DNA of 59,452 nucleotides, taken from NCBI GenBank assembly GCA_021795395.1, contig JAJYPN010000013.1, positions 3,435 through 62,886 on the forward strand, given 5' to 3'. The notes under the pieces are model-generated. The model had not been told where the DNA came from, did not search any database, and saw only the letters and a list, made by a program, of their open reading frames with translations. Made by a program: the position numbers and the translations under genes. The DNA is from Pseudomonadota bacterium. Its GTDB lineage: Bacteria > Pseudomonadota > Gammaproteobacteria > Burkholderiales > Sulfuriferulaceae. The stretch's first letter is position 1; each line of letters opens with the position of its first letter. Positions 20,076 to 28,797 of this stretch are shown here, piece after piece.

Positions 20076-20504
20076 ATGGAAATCTATCTTGCAAACCTGA
20101 CCATAGGCGCTTTTGCCAAGGCCGCAGGCGTTCATGTCGAGACAATCCGGTTTTATCAACGCAAAGGTTTATTGCCTGAACCCGCCAAGCCTCCCGGCAG
20201 TATCCGCCGTTACGGCAAGACCGATGTGATACGCGTTCGTTTCGTGAAAATGGCGCAACGGCTGGGTTTCAGTCTGGTAGAAATCGCGGAATTACTGCAA
20301 TTGGAAGATGGCACTCATTGCAAAGAGGCGAGTCTCTTGGCCGAACGTAAATTGGCGGATGTACGCGCAAGACTGACGGACTTGCAGAAGATGGAAACCA
20401 CCCTCAGCGAATTGGTCCGCTCCTGCCATATCCAAAACAGCGCCAGCTCTTGCCCGCTGATTACGACCTTGCAAACGGAAGATCCCGCTGCCCTGATCAG
20501 ATAG
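20076..20504 (+). CDS. merR: Mercury-responsive regulator MerR
   Basis: Protein of 142 residues. The N-terminal winged helix reads [26 protein letters not shown], the MerR signature, and a long dimerisation helix follows. The Hg-binding cysteines are all present: [15 protein letters not shown] and SSCPLI, matching the three Cys of Tn501 MerR. It represses and, with Hg(II), activates the divergent merCA promoter and autoregulates its own transcription. Confidence 0.95.
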   Translation: MEIYLANLTIGAFAKAAGVHVETIRFYQRKGLLPEPAKPPGSIRRYGKTDVIRVRFVKMAQRLGFSLVEIAELLQLEDGTHCKEASLLAERKLADVRARLTDLQKMETTLSELVRSCHIQNSASSCPLITTLQTEDPAALIR

Positions 20505-20578
20505 TTTGCAAGGGCGGTGTAGTTTTTGCCTATCCATGTCGTAAAATACCCGTTTACGGCATAGCTAACGTGCAACCC

Positions 20579-20622
20579 TTGCAGACGTGCATACAATGAG
20601 ATATCATGAATGCATTGAATGC
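20579..20622 (+). promoter_or_regulatory. Promoter and palindromic operator of the FitAB-type pair
   Basis: TTGCAG (20579-20584), a 17-bp spacer and TATCAT (20602-20607) form a good promoter. Directly downstream are two overlapping palindromes, AATGCATT (20609-20616) and GCATTGAATGC (20612-20622), a probable binding site for the ribbon-helix-helix antitoxin. Confidence 0.6.
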
Positions 20623-20641
20623 TTTTTTATGAGGTGCTGCC

Positions 20642-20896
20642 ATGGCAATGCTGACAGTACGTAATCTGCCCGATGATGTACACCGCGCATTGCGGGTTAG
20701 AGCCGCTCGACATGGGCGCAGCACCGAAGCCGAAGTCCGCGAGATCCTGGCATGTGCAGTCAACCCTGAGACGCGCATTCGTCTGGGTGACGCCCTTGCG
20801 GCATTAGGCCGCAAGATCGGCCTTACGGACGAGGATGTCGAGGTCTTCCAGCAAGTAAGAGATAAGACGCCGGCCGAACCGCTAAAGTTTGAATGA
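20642..20896 (+). CDS. FitA-like ribbon-helix-helix antitoxin
   Basis: Protein of 84 residues. The N-terminal ribbon MAMLTVRNLPDDVHRALRVR followed by AARHGRSTEAEVREIL is the FitA-type RHH DNA-binding domain, and the C-terminal tail would wrap the PIN toxin. GAGGTG sits 5 bp before the ATG. Its stop overlaps the toxin start (ATGA). Confidence 0.88.
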   Translation: MAMLTVRNLPDDVHRALRVRAARHGRSTEAEVREILACAVNPETRIRLGDALAALGRKIGLTDEDVEVFQQVRDKTPAEPLKFE

Positions 20897-21309
20897 TCGT
20901 CCTCGATACCAACCTTGTATTCGAGGCGATGAAGCCTGCGCCGCACCCCGCTGTGCGGGCTTGGCTGAACGCTCAAGCCGGCGAAACGCTGTTTCTCTCC
21001 AGCGTGACGTTGGCCGAATTACTGTTTGGCATCGGAGCACTCCCGGCCGGCAAGCGCAAGATCATGTTGACACTGGCTTTTGACGGTCTGACGGGGCTGT
21101 TCAGGGATCGGGTACTGCCATTCGACATCGATGCTGCCCAGCGCTATGCCGAGCTGGCGGTGACAGCCAAGGTCGCCGGGCGAGGTTTTCCAACTCCAGA
21201 CGGCTACATTGCCGCGATTGCAGCCTCGCGGGGATTCATCGTAGCGTCACGCGATACGGCCCCCTATGAAGCCGCCAGCGTAACGGTCATTAATCCATGG
21301 ATAGCGTAA
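20893..21309 (+). CDS. FitB/VapC-like PIN-domain RNase toxin
   Basis: Protein of 138 residues with the PIN acidic core: MIVLDTNLVFEAMKP (Asp5), TLAELLFGI (Glu), and FPTPDGYIAAIAASRG followed by VASRDTAPYEAA for the C-terminal Asp residues. The nuclease would cleave RNA unless bound by the antitoxin encoded upstream. The Asp in the third motif is followed by Gly-Tyr where many relatives have Ala-Leu or Ala-Met. Likely intact. Confidence 0.88.
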   Translation: MIVLDTNLVFEAMKPAPHPAVRAWLNAQAGETLFLSSVTLAELLFGIGALPAGKRKIMLTLAFDGLTGLFRDRVLPFDIDAAQRYAELAVTAKVAGRGFPTPDGYIAAIAASRGFIVASRDTAPYEAASVTVINPWIA

Positions 21310-21405
21310 AGGATTCCTGCTGGCGGCGTTCTCGCATCAAACGGTGCCGGAACGGCGAGTTTTGCGAATCATGAGTGTAGCGTCTTGGGCGACCCAGGCT
21401 AAGTA

Positions 21406-22341
21406 TCAATGCTGCTGCCGTTTTTCAAGATGGCCCAACAACCGCTGCAGTCCTTGGGTCAGCTGCTTTTGCTTATGTATCACGATATAAAAATTTCGAG
21501 TGAATTTCGGTAATACCGTTGGCAAAACAACGAGCTTGCCCATTTCCAGCATATCGGCGACGACAAACCTCGACAGGCAACTGATGCCCAGGCCGTTCAT
21601 GGTGGCGTATTTGATCGCTTCGGAAGTGCTGAATTCGATGCCATGCTGTAAATGATGCAGATAAGGCAACAAGGCCTGATTGATGATTTCATGGGTGCCC
21701 GAACCCTGCTCGCGCAATAGCCAAACGGCATCGCGCAGGACATCGAGGGGGATTTTCCCTTGCCGATCGACGGAAGTACGATGGTCCAGTATGGGATCGT
21801 GCGGAGCCGAAACAATCAGCAATTCGTCTTCCAGCCAGGGCAGGACTTTCAATTCCTGCTCGTGGCAATAGCCTTCTATCAAGCCGATATCCAGTTCGAA
21901 ATTGACCAGTTTCTGAGTGATGGCCGCCGTATTTTCAATCGTAACCTGTGCCTGCCAACTGGCTTGGGCGTCTGTCGGCAGACCGCGGCGAAAATCGGCC
22001 AGAATAGGCGGCAGCAGATAATTTCCGATAGTGGTACTGGCGCCTATGCGCAGGCCTCCGCTATGCAAATGCTGATTTTCCGCCCAGCGCTCGATACTCT
22101 CGGCGGCATCAAGTAAAGCCAGCGCCTGCGGCAATAAGGCGCGTCCGTTGTCGTTGATCATCAATCGTTTCGATACACGGTCGAACAAATTCATTCCTAG
22201 TACCCGTTCAAGTTCGTTCAGCGCAGCGCTCGTCGCCGATTGCGATAGAGACAGCGTTTCAGCCGCTGAACAGGTACTGCGATGCTCGACGATGGCGATA
22301 AATATCTGCAATTGCCGCATACTCAGATGTAATTGACTCAT
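21406..22341 (-). CDS. LysR-family regulator (YeiE-like)
   Basis: About 311 residues. The N-terminal winged helix MSQLHLSMRQLQIFIAIVEH with AAETLSLSQSATSAALNELERVLG is a LysR DNA-binding domain; the remainder is a periplasmic-binding-type effector domain (GLRIGASTTIGNYLLPPILADF). AAGGG precedes ATG 22341; an upstream in-frame start adds 13 residues with no support. It is divergent from the YeiH-family gene, which it probably controls. The effector is unknown. Confidence 0.87.
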   Translation of the reverse strand: MSQLHLSMRQLQIFIAIVEHRSTCSAAETLSLSQSATSAALNELERVLGMNLFDRVSKRLMINDNGRALLPQALALLDAAESIERWAENQHLHSGGLRIGASTTIGNYLLPPILADFRRGLPTDAQASWQAQVTIENTAAITQKLVNFELDIGLIEGYCHEQELKVLPWLEDELLIVSAPHDPILDHRTSVDRQGKIPLDVLRDAVWLLREQGSGTHEIINQALLPYLHHLQHGIEFSTSEAIKYATMNGLGISCLSRFVVADMLEMGKLVVLPTVLPKFTRNFYIVIHKQKQLTQGLQRLLGHLEKRQQH

Positions 22342-22367
22342 ATTCAGCCCTTTACCATCAAAAAAGG

Positions 22368-22380
22368 TTGATAATATCAA
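22368..22380. promoter_or_regulatory. LysR-type T-N11-A box
   Basis: TTGATAATATCAA has matching 5-bp arms around AAT and fits the T-N11-A pattern of LysR binding sites. It lies between the LysR gene and the yeiH promoter. Confidence 0.65.
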
Positions 22381-22390
22381 AATTACCAGT

Positions 22391-22419
22391 TTTATAAATT
22401 AGACGATTTACGTTAAAAT
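22391..22419 (+). promoter_or_regulatory. Promoter of the yeiH-like gene
   Basis: TTTATA (22391-22396), a 17-bp spacer and TAAAAT (22414-22419). Transcription would begin near 22426, which supports the TTG at 22450 as the start codon. Confidence 0.55.
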
Positions 22420-22449
22420 GGCAACTTGAATTTTATAAGGAGTCGAATT

Positions 22450-23517
22450 TTGAATAAGCCTCACCCTCATCACCGCGCCCCTCTCATCTACGGATTGGTA
22501 TTGAGCGCCATACTGGCGCTTGCCGCCAACCAGCTCGGCAATCTGAAGTGGATGACAGATCACGGGTTCAGCGCGCTGACGATCGCCATCGTACTGGGTA
22601 TGATCATAGGCAATACAGTGTATCCCCACATCGCCGGCAAGAGCGGCAGCGGCGTAGCCTTTTCCAAGCAGACGCTGTTGCGCGCAGGCGTGGTGTTTTT
22701 CGGATTGCGTCTGACCTTCCAGGATGTCGCGCATGTCGGCATTCCTGCCATTATAATCGACACCATCATCGTGACTTCGACCTTCATTCTGTCATGGGTC
22801 ATCGGCACCCGGGTATTCGGTCTCGAGCGCAAGGCCGCGATGCTGATCGGCACCGGCAGCGCAATTTGCGGGGCAGCGGCAGTGATGGCGGCGGAACCGG
22901 TCGTCAAGGGCCGCGCCGAGCAGGTCACCGTGGCAGTCGCAACGGTGGTGATATTCGGTACCCTGGCCATTTTTCTATACCCTTATCTTTACAGTTTGAA
23001 TTTGCCGCTGTTACCGCATAACGCCAGTGCTTTCGGTATTTACGCCGGTTCCAGCATCCATGAAGTCGCGCAGGTGGTTGCCGCTGCGGGATCGGTAAGC
23101 GCCGATACCGCCAATACTGCAGTCATCACCAAGATGGTGCGCGTCATGATGCTGGCGCCATTCCTGATTGCCTTATCGGTCTGGTTGTCGCGCGATCCCA
23201 GTCACCAAAGCGAACATACGGCTTCCGGCAGCACGCATACACCCAAAATGGCCATACCCTGGTTTGCTTTCGGTTTTATCGGCGTCGTGATTTTCAATTC
23301 GCTGCATCTGCTGCCGCACAGTGTGGTTGCTTTCATTATTCAGATCGATACCCTGCTGCTGGCGATGGCGATGGGGGCACTCGGTCTGTCCACGCATGTT
23401 TCGGCGCTGCGTCAGGCCGGTATCAAGCCTATTCTGCTGGGACTCGTGATCTTTCTATGGCTGATTATCGGCGGCGCCGCTATCAACAAGTTGGTGATGT
23501 CAGCATTCGGCCTGTAA
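22450..23517 (+). CDS. YeiH/UPF0324-family membrane protein (putative sulfate exporter family)
   Basis: Membrane protein of about 355 residues with roughly 10 hydrophobic helices. Features include MTDHGFSALTIAIVLGMIIGNTVYP and a conserved half-membrane motif LIGTGSAICGAAAVMAA, typical of this family. The start is a TTG at 22450 with AAGGAG 8 bp upstream; another TTG at 22426 would sit at the transcription start. Databases often label the family a putative sulfate exporter, but transport has not been firmly shown. The LysR gene upstream is the usual partner. Confidence 0.85.
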   Translation: MNKPHPHHRAPLIYGLVLSAILALAANQLGNLKWMTDHGFSALTIAIVLGMIIGNTVYPHIAGKSGSGVAFSKQTLLRAGVVFFGLRLTFQDVAHVGIPAIIIDTIIVTSTFILSWVIGTRVFGLERKAAMLIGTGSAICGAAAVMAAEPVVKGRAEQVTVAVATVVIFGTLAIFLYPYLYSLNLPLLPHNASAFGIYAGSSIHEVAQVVAAAGSVSADTANTAVITKMVRVMMLAPFLIALSVWLSRDPSHQSEHTASGSTHTPKMAIPWFAFGFIGVVIFNSLHLLPHSVVAFIIQIDTLLLAMAMGALGLSTHVSALRQAGIKPILLGLVIFLWLIIGGAAINKLVMSAFGL

Positions 23518-23527
23518 ATATGGAAAT

Positions 23528-23562
23528 AAAAGACCTGTTGCGAAGTATGCAACAGGTCTTTT
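23528..23562. terminator. Bidirectional terminator between yeiH and the peroxiredoxin gene
   Basis: AAAAGACCTGTTGC and GCAACAGGTCTTTT form a perfect 14-bp stem with a 7-nt loop and A/T tracts at both ends, so it can act in either direction. Confidence 0.85.
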
Positions 23563-23581
23563 CAGTAAAACAAAAATCTGT

Positions 23582-23609
23582 CCGCCCGGTCCGCCGGGCG
23601 GATTTTTTT
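23582..23609. terminator. Second GC-rich terminator overlapping the peroxiredoxin stop
   Basis: CCGCCCGG and CCGGGCGG form an 8-bp stem with a 4-nt loop (TCCG), followed on the plus strand by seven Ts (23603-23609). On the minus strand the hairpin is followed by ATTTTTG. The T tract overlaps the last codon of the convergent peroxiredoxin gene. Confidence 0.85.
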
Positions 23610-24207
23610 ACAGCTTCTCGCTGTGTTCGGATAAATATTTGGCAACACCTTCAGGCGATGCACCCATTCCGCTTTCGCCTTTTTGCCAGCCCGCGGGACA
23701 GACTTCGCCGTGCTCTTCGGTAAATTGCAATGCGTCGATCATGCGCAGCATCTCATCGACATTGCGGCCCAACGGCAAATCGTTGACGACCTGATGACGG
23801 ACGGTGCCGGAACGGTCGATCAGGAAAGAACCGCGTAACGCCACGCCGCCCTCAAGTTCCACATCGTATGCCCGGGAGATTTGATGGGTGACGTCGGCAA
23901 CCATGGTATATTTGACTTGCCCGATTCCGCCTTTATTGACAGGCGTATTCTTCCACGCCAGATGCGTGAACTGGGAATCGATGGAAACACTCAGAACTTC
24001 TACGCCGCGCTTGGTGAATTCCTCCAGCCGATGATCGAATGCTATCAGCTCGGACGGACATACGAAGGTGAAATCCAGCGGATAAAAAAACAGCACCACG
24101 TATTTGTTTTTAGTGAATTCCGAGAAAGTGATCTCCTTGATCTCGTTATTGCCCAGCACCGCGGTAGCGGTAAAATCGGGAGCGGGTTTACAGACGAGTA
24201 CAGACAT
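23608..24207 (-). CDS. 2-Cys peroxiredoxin (AhpC/Prx family)
   Basis: Protein of 199 residues that reduces hydrogen and organic peroxides. The peroxidatic site is [13 protein letters not shown] (Cys near 50) and the resolving Cys is in [11 protein letters not shown], typical of 2-Cys Prx of the Prx1 class. [15 protein letters not shown] is also conserved. AAGGAG precedes the ATG. A strong promoter (24271-24299) drives it as a single-gene unit between the yeiH terminators and the AI-2E gene. Confidence 0.93.
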   Translation of the reverse strand: MSVLVCKPAPDFTATAVLGNNEIKEITFSEFTKNKYVVLFFYPLDFTFVCPSELIAFDHRLEEFTKRGVEVLSVSIDSQFTHLAWKNTPVNKGGIGQVKYTMVADVTHQISRAYDVELEGGVALRGSFLIDRSGTVRHQVVNDLPLGRNVDEMLRMIDALQFTEEHGEVCPAGWQKGESGMGASPEGVAKYLSEHSEKL

Positions 24208-24270
24208 ACAAAACTCCTTATCAAAGTCGGGGTTGAAAACAACAGGTCAAACAGGCTTAACAACTGCTAG

Positions 24271-24299
24271 AATCTATCCATAGACGCTGTGCTTGTCAA
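24271..24299 (-). promoter_or_regulatory. Promoter of the peroxiredoxin gene
   Basis: On the minus strand, a perfect TTGACA (24299-24294), a 17-bp spacer and TAGATT (24276-24271). Its overlap with the possible TTG start of the divergent gene argues that that gene starts later. Confidence 0.75.
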
Positions 24300-24334
24300 T
24301 TAATACCTCCAAATTACCAGATATACTTTCATCT

Positions 24335-25351
24335 ATGCGCAAACTTGCGATACGTCCTGCCCCAGCTGAAATTACCGCATGGATAATCACACTCGGACTT
24401 TTGATCTTTGTGCTGATCTTTCATCTTTTGCCGGCGTTACTGGCCGGTTTGCTGGTGTTCGAACTGGTGCATCTCATTTCGCCATGGATAGCGCGTCATC
24501 TGCCGGGCCAGCGTTCCAAATTGATCGCAGTCGGCCTGCTGTCATTTCTGGTGGCGCTTTTTTTGACCGCAATCAGTCTGGGTCTGGTGGCTTTTTTTCG
24601 CTCGGATGCCGGCAATCTGACCCGTTTATTCGCCAAAATGGCTGAAATCATCGACGATACGCGCCAATCGATTCCGCTCTGGATAAACGCTTATTTGCCA
24701 TCCGATGCCGAAACCATCAAACAAACCATCAGTACCTGGCTGCGTACTCATGCCAGCGAAGTACAGCTGGCAGGAACCGAAGCCGGTCGCCTGGTTGCGC
24801 GCATATTGATAGGAATGATCATCGGCGGTTTGCTGGCGTTGCGCGAGATGGTGGCAATGGAAGACTATAAGCCGCTGGCACGCGCGCTGGCCGGCCGGGC
24901 GGAACGGGTGCGTCTGGCGTTTCATCGCATCGTCTTCGCCCAGGTTCGTATCGCCAGCATCAATACGGTCTTTACGGTCGTGTATCTGATGATCCTGTTG
25001 CCCTTGCTGGGCATACATCTGCCCCTGATCAAAACCATGATCATGATTACGTTCGTAGCCGGTTTGATACCGGTAATAGGCAACATTTTTTCCAATACGG
25101 TAATCATTATCGTCAGCCTGAGCCATTCGCTCGATATCGCTCTGGCTTCGCTGGCGTTTCTGCTGGTGATACACAAACTCGAATATTTTTTGAATGCACG
25201 CATCGTCGGCAATCGGATTCATGCCCAGACCTGGGAATTGCTGATCGCGATGCTGTTGATGGAAGCCGTATTCGGACTGGCGGGCTTGGTCGCCGCGCCG
25301 ATTTATTATGCCTATATCAAGGATGAACTGGTTGCCCGTCACTGGGTTTGA
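24335..25351 (+). CDS. AI-2E/UPF0118-family membrane permease
   Basis: About 338 residues with seven or eight hydrophobic helices: an N-terminal pair (AWIITLGLLIFVLIFHLLPALLAG), a long soluble segment, then helices such as ASINTVFTVVYLMILLPLLG and TFVAGLIPVIGNIFSNTVIII, with the conserved FVAGLIPVIGN and the ending VFGLAGLVAAPIYYAYIKDEL. The family contains exporters of varied small molecules and ions; the name AI-2 exporter should not be taken as function. ATG 24335 is preferred over a TTG at 24293 that lies inside the divergent promoter. No clear Shine-Dalgarno. Confidence 0.82.
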   Translation: MRKLAIRPAPAEITAWIITLGLLIFVLIFHLLPALLAGLLVFELVHLISPWIARHLPGQRSKLIAVGLLSFLVALFLTAISLGLVAFFRSDAGNLTRLFAKMAEIIDDTRQSIPLWINAYLPSDAETIKQTISTWLRTHASEVQLAGTEAGRLVARILIGMIIGGLLALREMVAMEDYKPLARALAGRAERVRLAFHRIVFAQVRIASINTVFTVVYLMILLPLLGIHLPLIKTMIMITFVAGLIPVIGNIFSNTVIIIVSLSHSLDIALASLAFLLVIHKLEYFLNARIVGNRIHAQTWELLIAMLLMEAVFGLAGLVAAPIYYAYIKDELVARHWV

Positions 25352-25380
25352 TCGCGGTGCGACCGCATCGTTTCTAGCAA

Positions 25381-26361
25381 TCAGACGACTTCAGCCGGAG
25401 CCAGCTTGCAAGCGTTCGGCGTATCGTCGGTTTCGATCTGGATGGTGACATGATGGATATCGAAGCGCTCCTGCAATGCATCGCTCACCATACCCAGAAA
25501 GCTGGCGTCAGGATAGCCTCGCGGCATGATCAGATGCGCCGTCAAAGCGTTCTCTGTCGTACTCATGGCCCAAACATGCAAATCATGCACTTCGCTGACG
25601 CCTTCCAGCGTTTTTAAATAGGTGCGTACACGCTCGATATCTATCCCTTGCGGAACGCCATGCAGGGCGAGATTGACCGAATCGCGCAATAATCCCCACG
25701 TGCCCGCCAATATCAACACTGCGATGATCAGGCTTACGACCGGATCCAGCCATTGCCAGCCGGTATAAAAAATTGCAAAACCGGCTATCACCACGCCCAG
25801 CGAAATGATCGCGTCTCCCATCATGTGCAGAAAAGCGCCGCGCACATTCAAATCTTCCTTGCGTCCCGTCATGAACAGGACGGCCGATCCCAGATTGATC
25901 GCAACGCCGAATGCGGCGACAATAATGACCGTCTGGCCTACCACCGCATTCGGCTCATCGAACCGCAATATCGCTTCCCAGGCGATACCGCCGGTTACAA
26001 GCAGCAGCAAACCGGCGTTGCCCAACGCCGCCAGTATCGATGTGCTGCGCAATCCGTAAGTATAACGCTGGGTAGGCGCGCGCTTAACCAGCACGCTGGC
26101 ACCCCACGCCAGCAACAAACCCAGTACATCACTTAAATTGTGTCCGGCATCCGCGAGCAGCGCCAAAGAGTTGCCGAGTATGCCGTAAACCACTTCGGCA
26201 ATGACGAAACCGGTATTCAAAACGATACCGAGCAAAAAAGCCCGGCCGAAATCCTTGGGCGTGTGCGCGTGCCCCATGGCGTGATGATGGTCACGTTGCG
26301 AATGCTCGTGCGGATGGTCATGATCGTGGTCGTGGCCGGTATGCCGTCGTTCTTGAATCAT
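25381..26361 (-). CDS. Cation diffusion facilitator (CzcD/ZitB-like) with His-rich N-terminus
   Basis: About 326 residues. The cytosolic N-terminus is packed with His and Asp (HDHDHDHPHEHSQRDHHH), followed by six transmembrane helices. Helix 2 carries the metal site LLADAGHNLSDVLGLLLA (HxxxD) and helix 5 HMMGDAIISLGVVIAG. A C-terminal cytosolic domain (VSEVHDLHVWAMST) follows. It is a proton-coupled exporter of Zn, Cd, Co or similar ions. ATG 26361 begins just before the His-rich tail; an upstream start would add 28 residues. Neighbours give no regulator. Confidence 0.91.
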   Translation of the reverse strand: MIQERRHTGHDHDHDHPHEHSQRDHHHAMGHAHTPKDFGRAFLLGIVLNTGFVIAEVVYGILGNSLALLADAGHNLSDVLGLLLAWGASVLVKRAPTQRYTYGLRSTSILAALGNAGLLLLVTGGIAWEAILRFDEPNAVVGQTVIIVAAFGVAINLGSAVLFMTGRKEDLNVRGAFLHMMGDAIISLGVVIAGFAIFYTGWQWLDPVVSLIIAVLILAGTWGLLRDSVNLALHGVPQGIDIERVRTYLKTLEGVSEVHDLHVWAMSTTENALTAHLIMPRGYPDASFLGMVSDALQERFDIHHVTIQIETDDTPNACKLAPAEVV

Positions 26362-26659
26362 GTTGCGATTATCCTTTGTGTTTACTGAGCTTAAAGGGTG
26401 ACGGATGATGGATGGGCTATTTGCGTGATATCCGTCTATCGCCAAATTCGCTCCTTGAATCGTTTCTATTAAACAACCTTAGCAAAAGCAGGCAAATCAA
26501 CAGGAAAAGACGGATGTAACATCTTTAACCACGCATTATACCGGGTCTATCGTCGAGCTAATGTGTACTGCCGATATTAAATTGCAATAAATCCATGGGA
26601 ATCAAATCCCGGCACGGCAAAAGTGCCAGACCATGATGTATTCGGCACCCGCAGGCTTT

Positions 26660-26689
26660 TTCACGGTATTGCGAGCAATTTGCTATAAT
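26660..26689 (+). promoter_or_regulatory. Extended -10 promoter of the arn operon
   Basis: TGCTATAAT (26681-26689) is an extended -10 element with a perfect TATAAT. A weak TTCACG lies at 26660-26665 (18-bp spacer). The position fits transcription starting about 35 bp before the first arnT gene. Confidence 0.6.
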
Positions 26690-26729
26690 AACCAGTTTTA
26701 TGAGCTGAATTTATCGGACCCTGATCGCC

Positions 26730-28406
26730 TTGAATTCCAAACGCCCCGTTTTTTCGTCCGTTTTTCTTCTGTTCATGTTCGCGCTGGTCGCCATACTCTG
26801 GTTCGCAACGCTGGATCATAACGCTTTGGTGCGTCCGGATGAAGGGCGTTACGCCGAAATCCCGCGGGAAATGCTGGCAAGCGGAAACTGGGTCACTCCC
26901 CGCCTGAACGGCCTCAAATATTTCGAAAAACCCGCCTTGCAATATTGGCTGACTGCCATTGCCTATACGTTATTCGGCGAGCATAACTGGACTGCGCGCT
27001 TATGGTCGGCTCTCAGCGGATTTCTGGGCATACTGCTGGTGTATTTTACCGGATCCCGCCTGTACGGCCAGCGCGCCGGATACATAGCGGCAATGGTGCT
27101 GGCGAGCAGTTTCCTGTATTTTGCCATCGGCCATATCAATATCCTCGATATGGGAGTCAGTTTTTTCATGAATCTGAGCCTCGCTGCGCTACTGCTGGCT
27201 CAGCGACCTTCGGCGACGCAAAGCGCGAATCGTGGCTGGATGTACCTGTGCTGGGCTGCGATGGCGCTATCGCTGCTGAGCAAAGGGCTGATCGGCATTG
27301 CGATTCCCGGCGCTGTGCTGATTGTATACAGCCTGATACAGCGCGATTGGATACTTTGGAAACGCTTGCATTTCGGTATGGGGTTATCGATTTTCGCCGC
27401 CATCAGCCTGCCCTGGTTTATACTGGTTTCCCAAGCCAATCCGGAGTTTTTGTGGTTTTTCTTTATCCACGAGCATTTTCTGCGCTATCTCACGCCCGTC
27501 AGCGGCCGGGAACATCCATGGTACATTTTCATACCGGTCGTGCTGCTCGGAATATTGCCGTGGATCGTTCCATTATTCGATGCTCTCAGGCATGGCTGGA
27601 AATCGCACGCAAACCCTGCCAAACAATTCGAGTCGCACCGTATGCTGATGGTCTGGTGCGGATTCATTTTCATTTTCTTTTCCGTATCGCACTCGAAACT
27701 CGTACCGTATATTTTACCGATTTTTCCGGCATTGGCCTTGCTGATCGGCCGGCGCATGAGTACGCTCGACGGTAAAACGCTGGCGTGGCAACTGAGTCCG
27801 ATGATACCGCTGTCACTCGCATTCTGGTGGTTTGCCCCGTTGGCTGCGAAAGGCGCAAGCGCCGAAGTTCCTGCCTTCCTGTACGCGAAATTCATCCCCT
27901 GGCTGCACGCCGCAGCCCTGGCGTGGCTGATCGGTACGGCGGCTGCCATGACGCTTGCGCGTCGCGACCGGGTCGTTGCCGCAGTGTCGGTAATGGCCAT
28001 CGCAAGCCTCTTGATGGGGCAATCGGTGCTGATCGGCTATAATGCACTGTCGCCGGCCAGTTCGGCATATCTCATCGCACAGCGGATCAAGCCTTATCTT
28101 AAACCCGGGGTGCCGTTTTATAGCGTGGCCATGTACGAACAGACGCTGCCGCCTTATCTGCGGCGTACCATGACGCTGGTTGCCCATCCCGACGAAATGG
28201 AATTCGGCATCCAGCAGGAGCCGGACAAGTGGATACCCGATATCGCTGCGTTCAGGAAAATCTGGGTGCAGCAGCCGTATGCGCTGGCAGTGATGTCGCC
28301 CGGCACTTACCGCCAATTGGCGGAAGAAAACTTGCCCATGCAGGTCATTGCCCGCGATACGCGTCGCGTAGTAGTCATCAAACCCGGAAGCTCGAATAAA
28401 CAATGA
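26730..28406 (+). CDS. arnT: ArnT-like lipid A aminoarabinose transferase (first copy)
   Basis: Integral membrane glycosyltransferase (GT83/PMT-like) of 558 residues that moves 4-amino-4-deoxy-L-arabinose from undecaprenyl phosphate to lipid A on the periplasmic face. The opening loop reads NALVRPDEGRYAEIPREMLASGNWVTPRLNG, the acidic motif of the ArnT family, followed by KYFEKPALQYWLTAIAYTLFG and about 12 hydrophobic helices, then a soluble C-terminus. Start is TTG at 26730, without a good Shine-Dalgarno. It opens the arn operon. A second ArnT-like protein closes it. Confidence 0.88.
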   Translation: MNSKRPVFSSVFLLFMFALVAILWFATLDHNALVRPDEGRYAEIPREMLASGNWVTPRLNGLKYFEKPALQYWLTAIAYTLFGEHNWTARLWSALSGFLGILLVYFTGSRLYGQRAGYIAAMVLASSFLYFAIGHINILDMGVSFFMNLSLAALLLAQRPSATQSANRGWMYLCWAAMALSLLSKGLIGIAIPGAVLIVYSLIQRDWILWKRLHFGMGLSIFAAISLPWFILVSQANPEFLWFFFIHEHFLRYLTPVSGREHPWYIFIPVVLLGILPWIVPLFDALRHGWKSHANPAKQFESHRMLMVWCGFIFIFFSVSHSKLVPYILPIFPALALLIGRRMSTLDGKTLAWQLSPMIPLSLAFWWFAPLAAKGASAEVPAFLYAKFIPWLHAAALAWLIGTAAAMTLARRDRVVAAVSVMAIASLLMGQSVLIGYNALSPASSAYLIAQRIKPYLKPGVPFYSVAMYEQTLPPYLRRTMTLVAHPDEMEFGIQQEPDKWIPDIAAFRKIWVQQPYALAVMSPGTYRQLAEENLPMQVIARDTRRVVVIKPGSSNKQ

Positions 28407-28416
28407 ATGTCATCGC

Positions 28417-28788
28417 ATGAATGTTATCAGCGGAATCCTGATCCTGTCAGCTGTCATGCTCAACGCAGCGGCTCAGCTCCTGCTCAAGGCGGGCACCAAC
28501 AGCATAGGCGAATTTGCCTTCAATTCGGGCAATATTCTGCCCATAGGAATCAAACTTGCCACCGAGCCCCATATACTCGGCGGGTTGCTGTGTTATGTCG
28601 TCAGCGTAGTGGTCTGGATCATGGTGCTCTCGCGGGTGGAAGTGGGCATGGCTTATCCGATGGTGTCTTTCGGCTACGCGATTACCGCGCTGGCTGCCTG
28701 GTGGTGGTTCGGCGAAAGCCTGAGCATGGAACGCATAATCGGTATCGCCGTGATCATACTCGGCGTATTTTTGATTACCAGAAGCTAA
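28417..28788 (+). CDS. ArnE-like small membrane protein (EamA/SMR type)
   Basis: Protein of 123 residues with four transmembrane helices (MNVISGILILSAVMLNAAAQLLL; ILGGLLCYVVSVVVWIMVL; VSFGYAITALAAWWWFGE; IIGIAVIILGVFLITR). In enteric bacteria ArnE and ArnF form a heterodimeric flippase for undecaprenyl-phosphate-aminoarabinose. Here only one such gene exists, so it may work as a homodimer. It lies 10 bp after arnT and 9 bp before arnB. Flippase function is inferred from the operon. Confidence 0.8.
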   Translation: MNVISGILILSAVMLNAAAQLLLKAGTNSIGEFAFNSGNILPIGIKLATEPHILGGLLCYVVSVVVWIMVLSRVEVGMAYPMVSFGYAITALAAWWWFGESLSMERIIGIAVIILGVFLITRS

Positions 28789-28797
28789 GGGACCGTT

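Noticed and set aside
26521-26540. TTTAAC-N5-ATTATA as a second PmrA-like box upstream of arnT
   Set aside because: Only partly matches the half-site pattern and lies about 190 bp from the gene; too weak to call.
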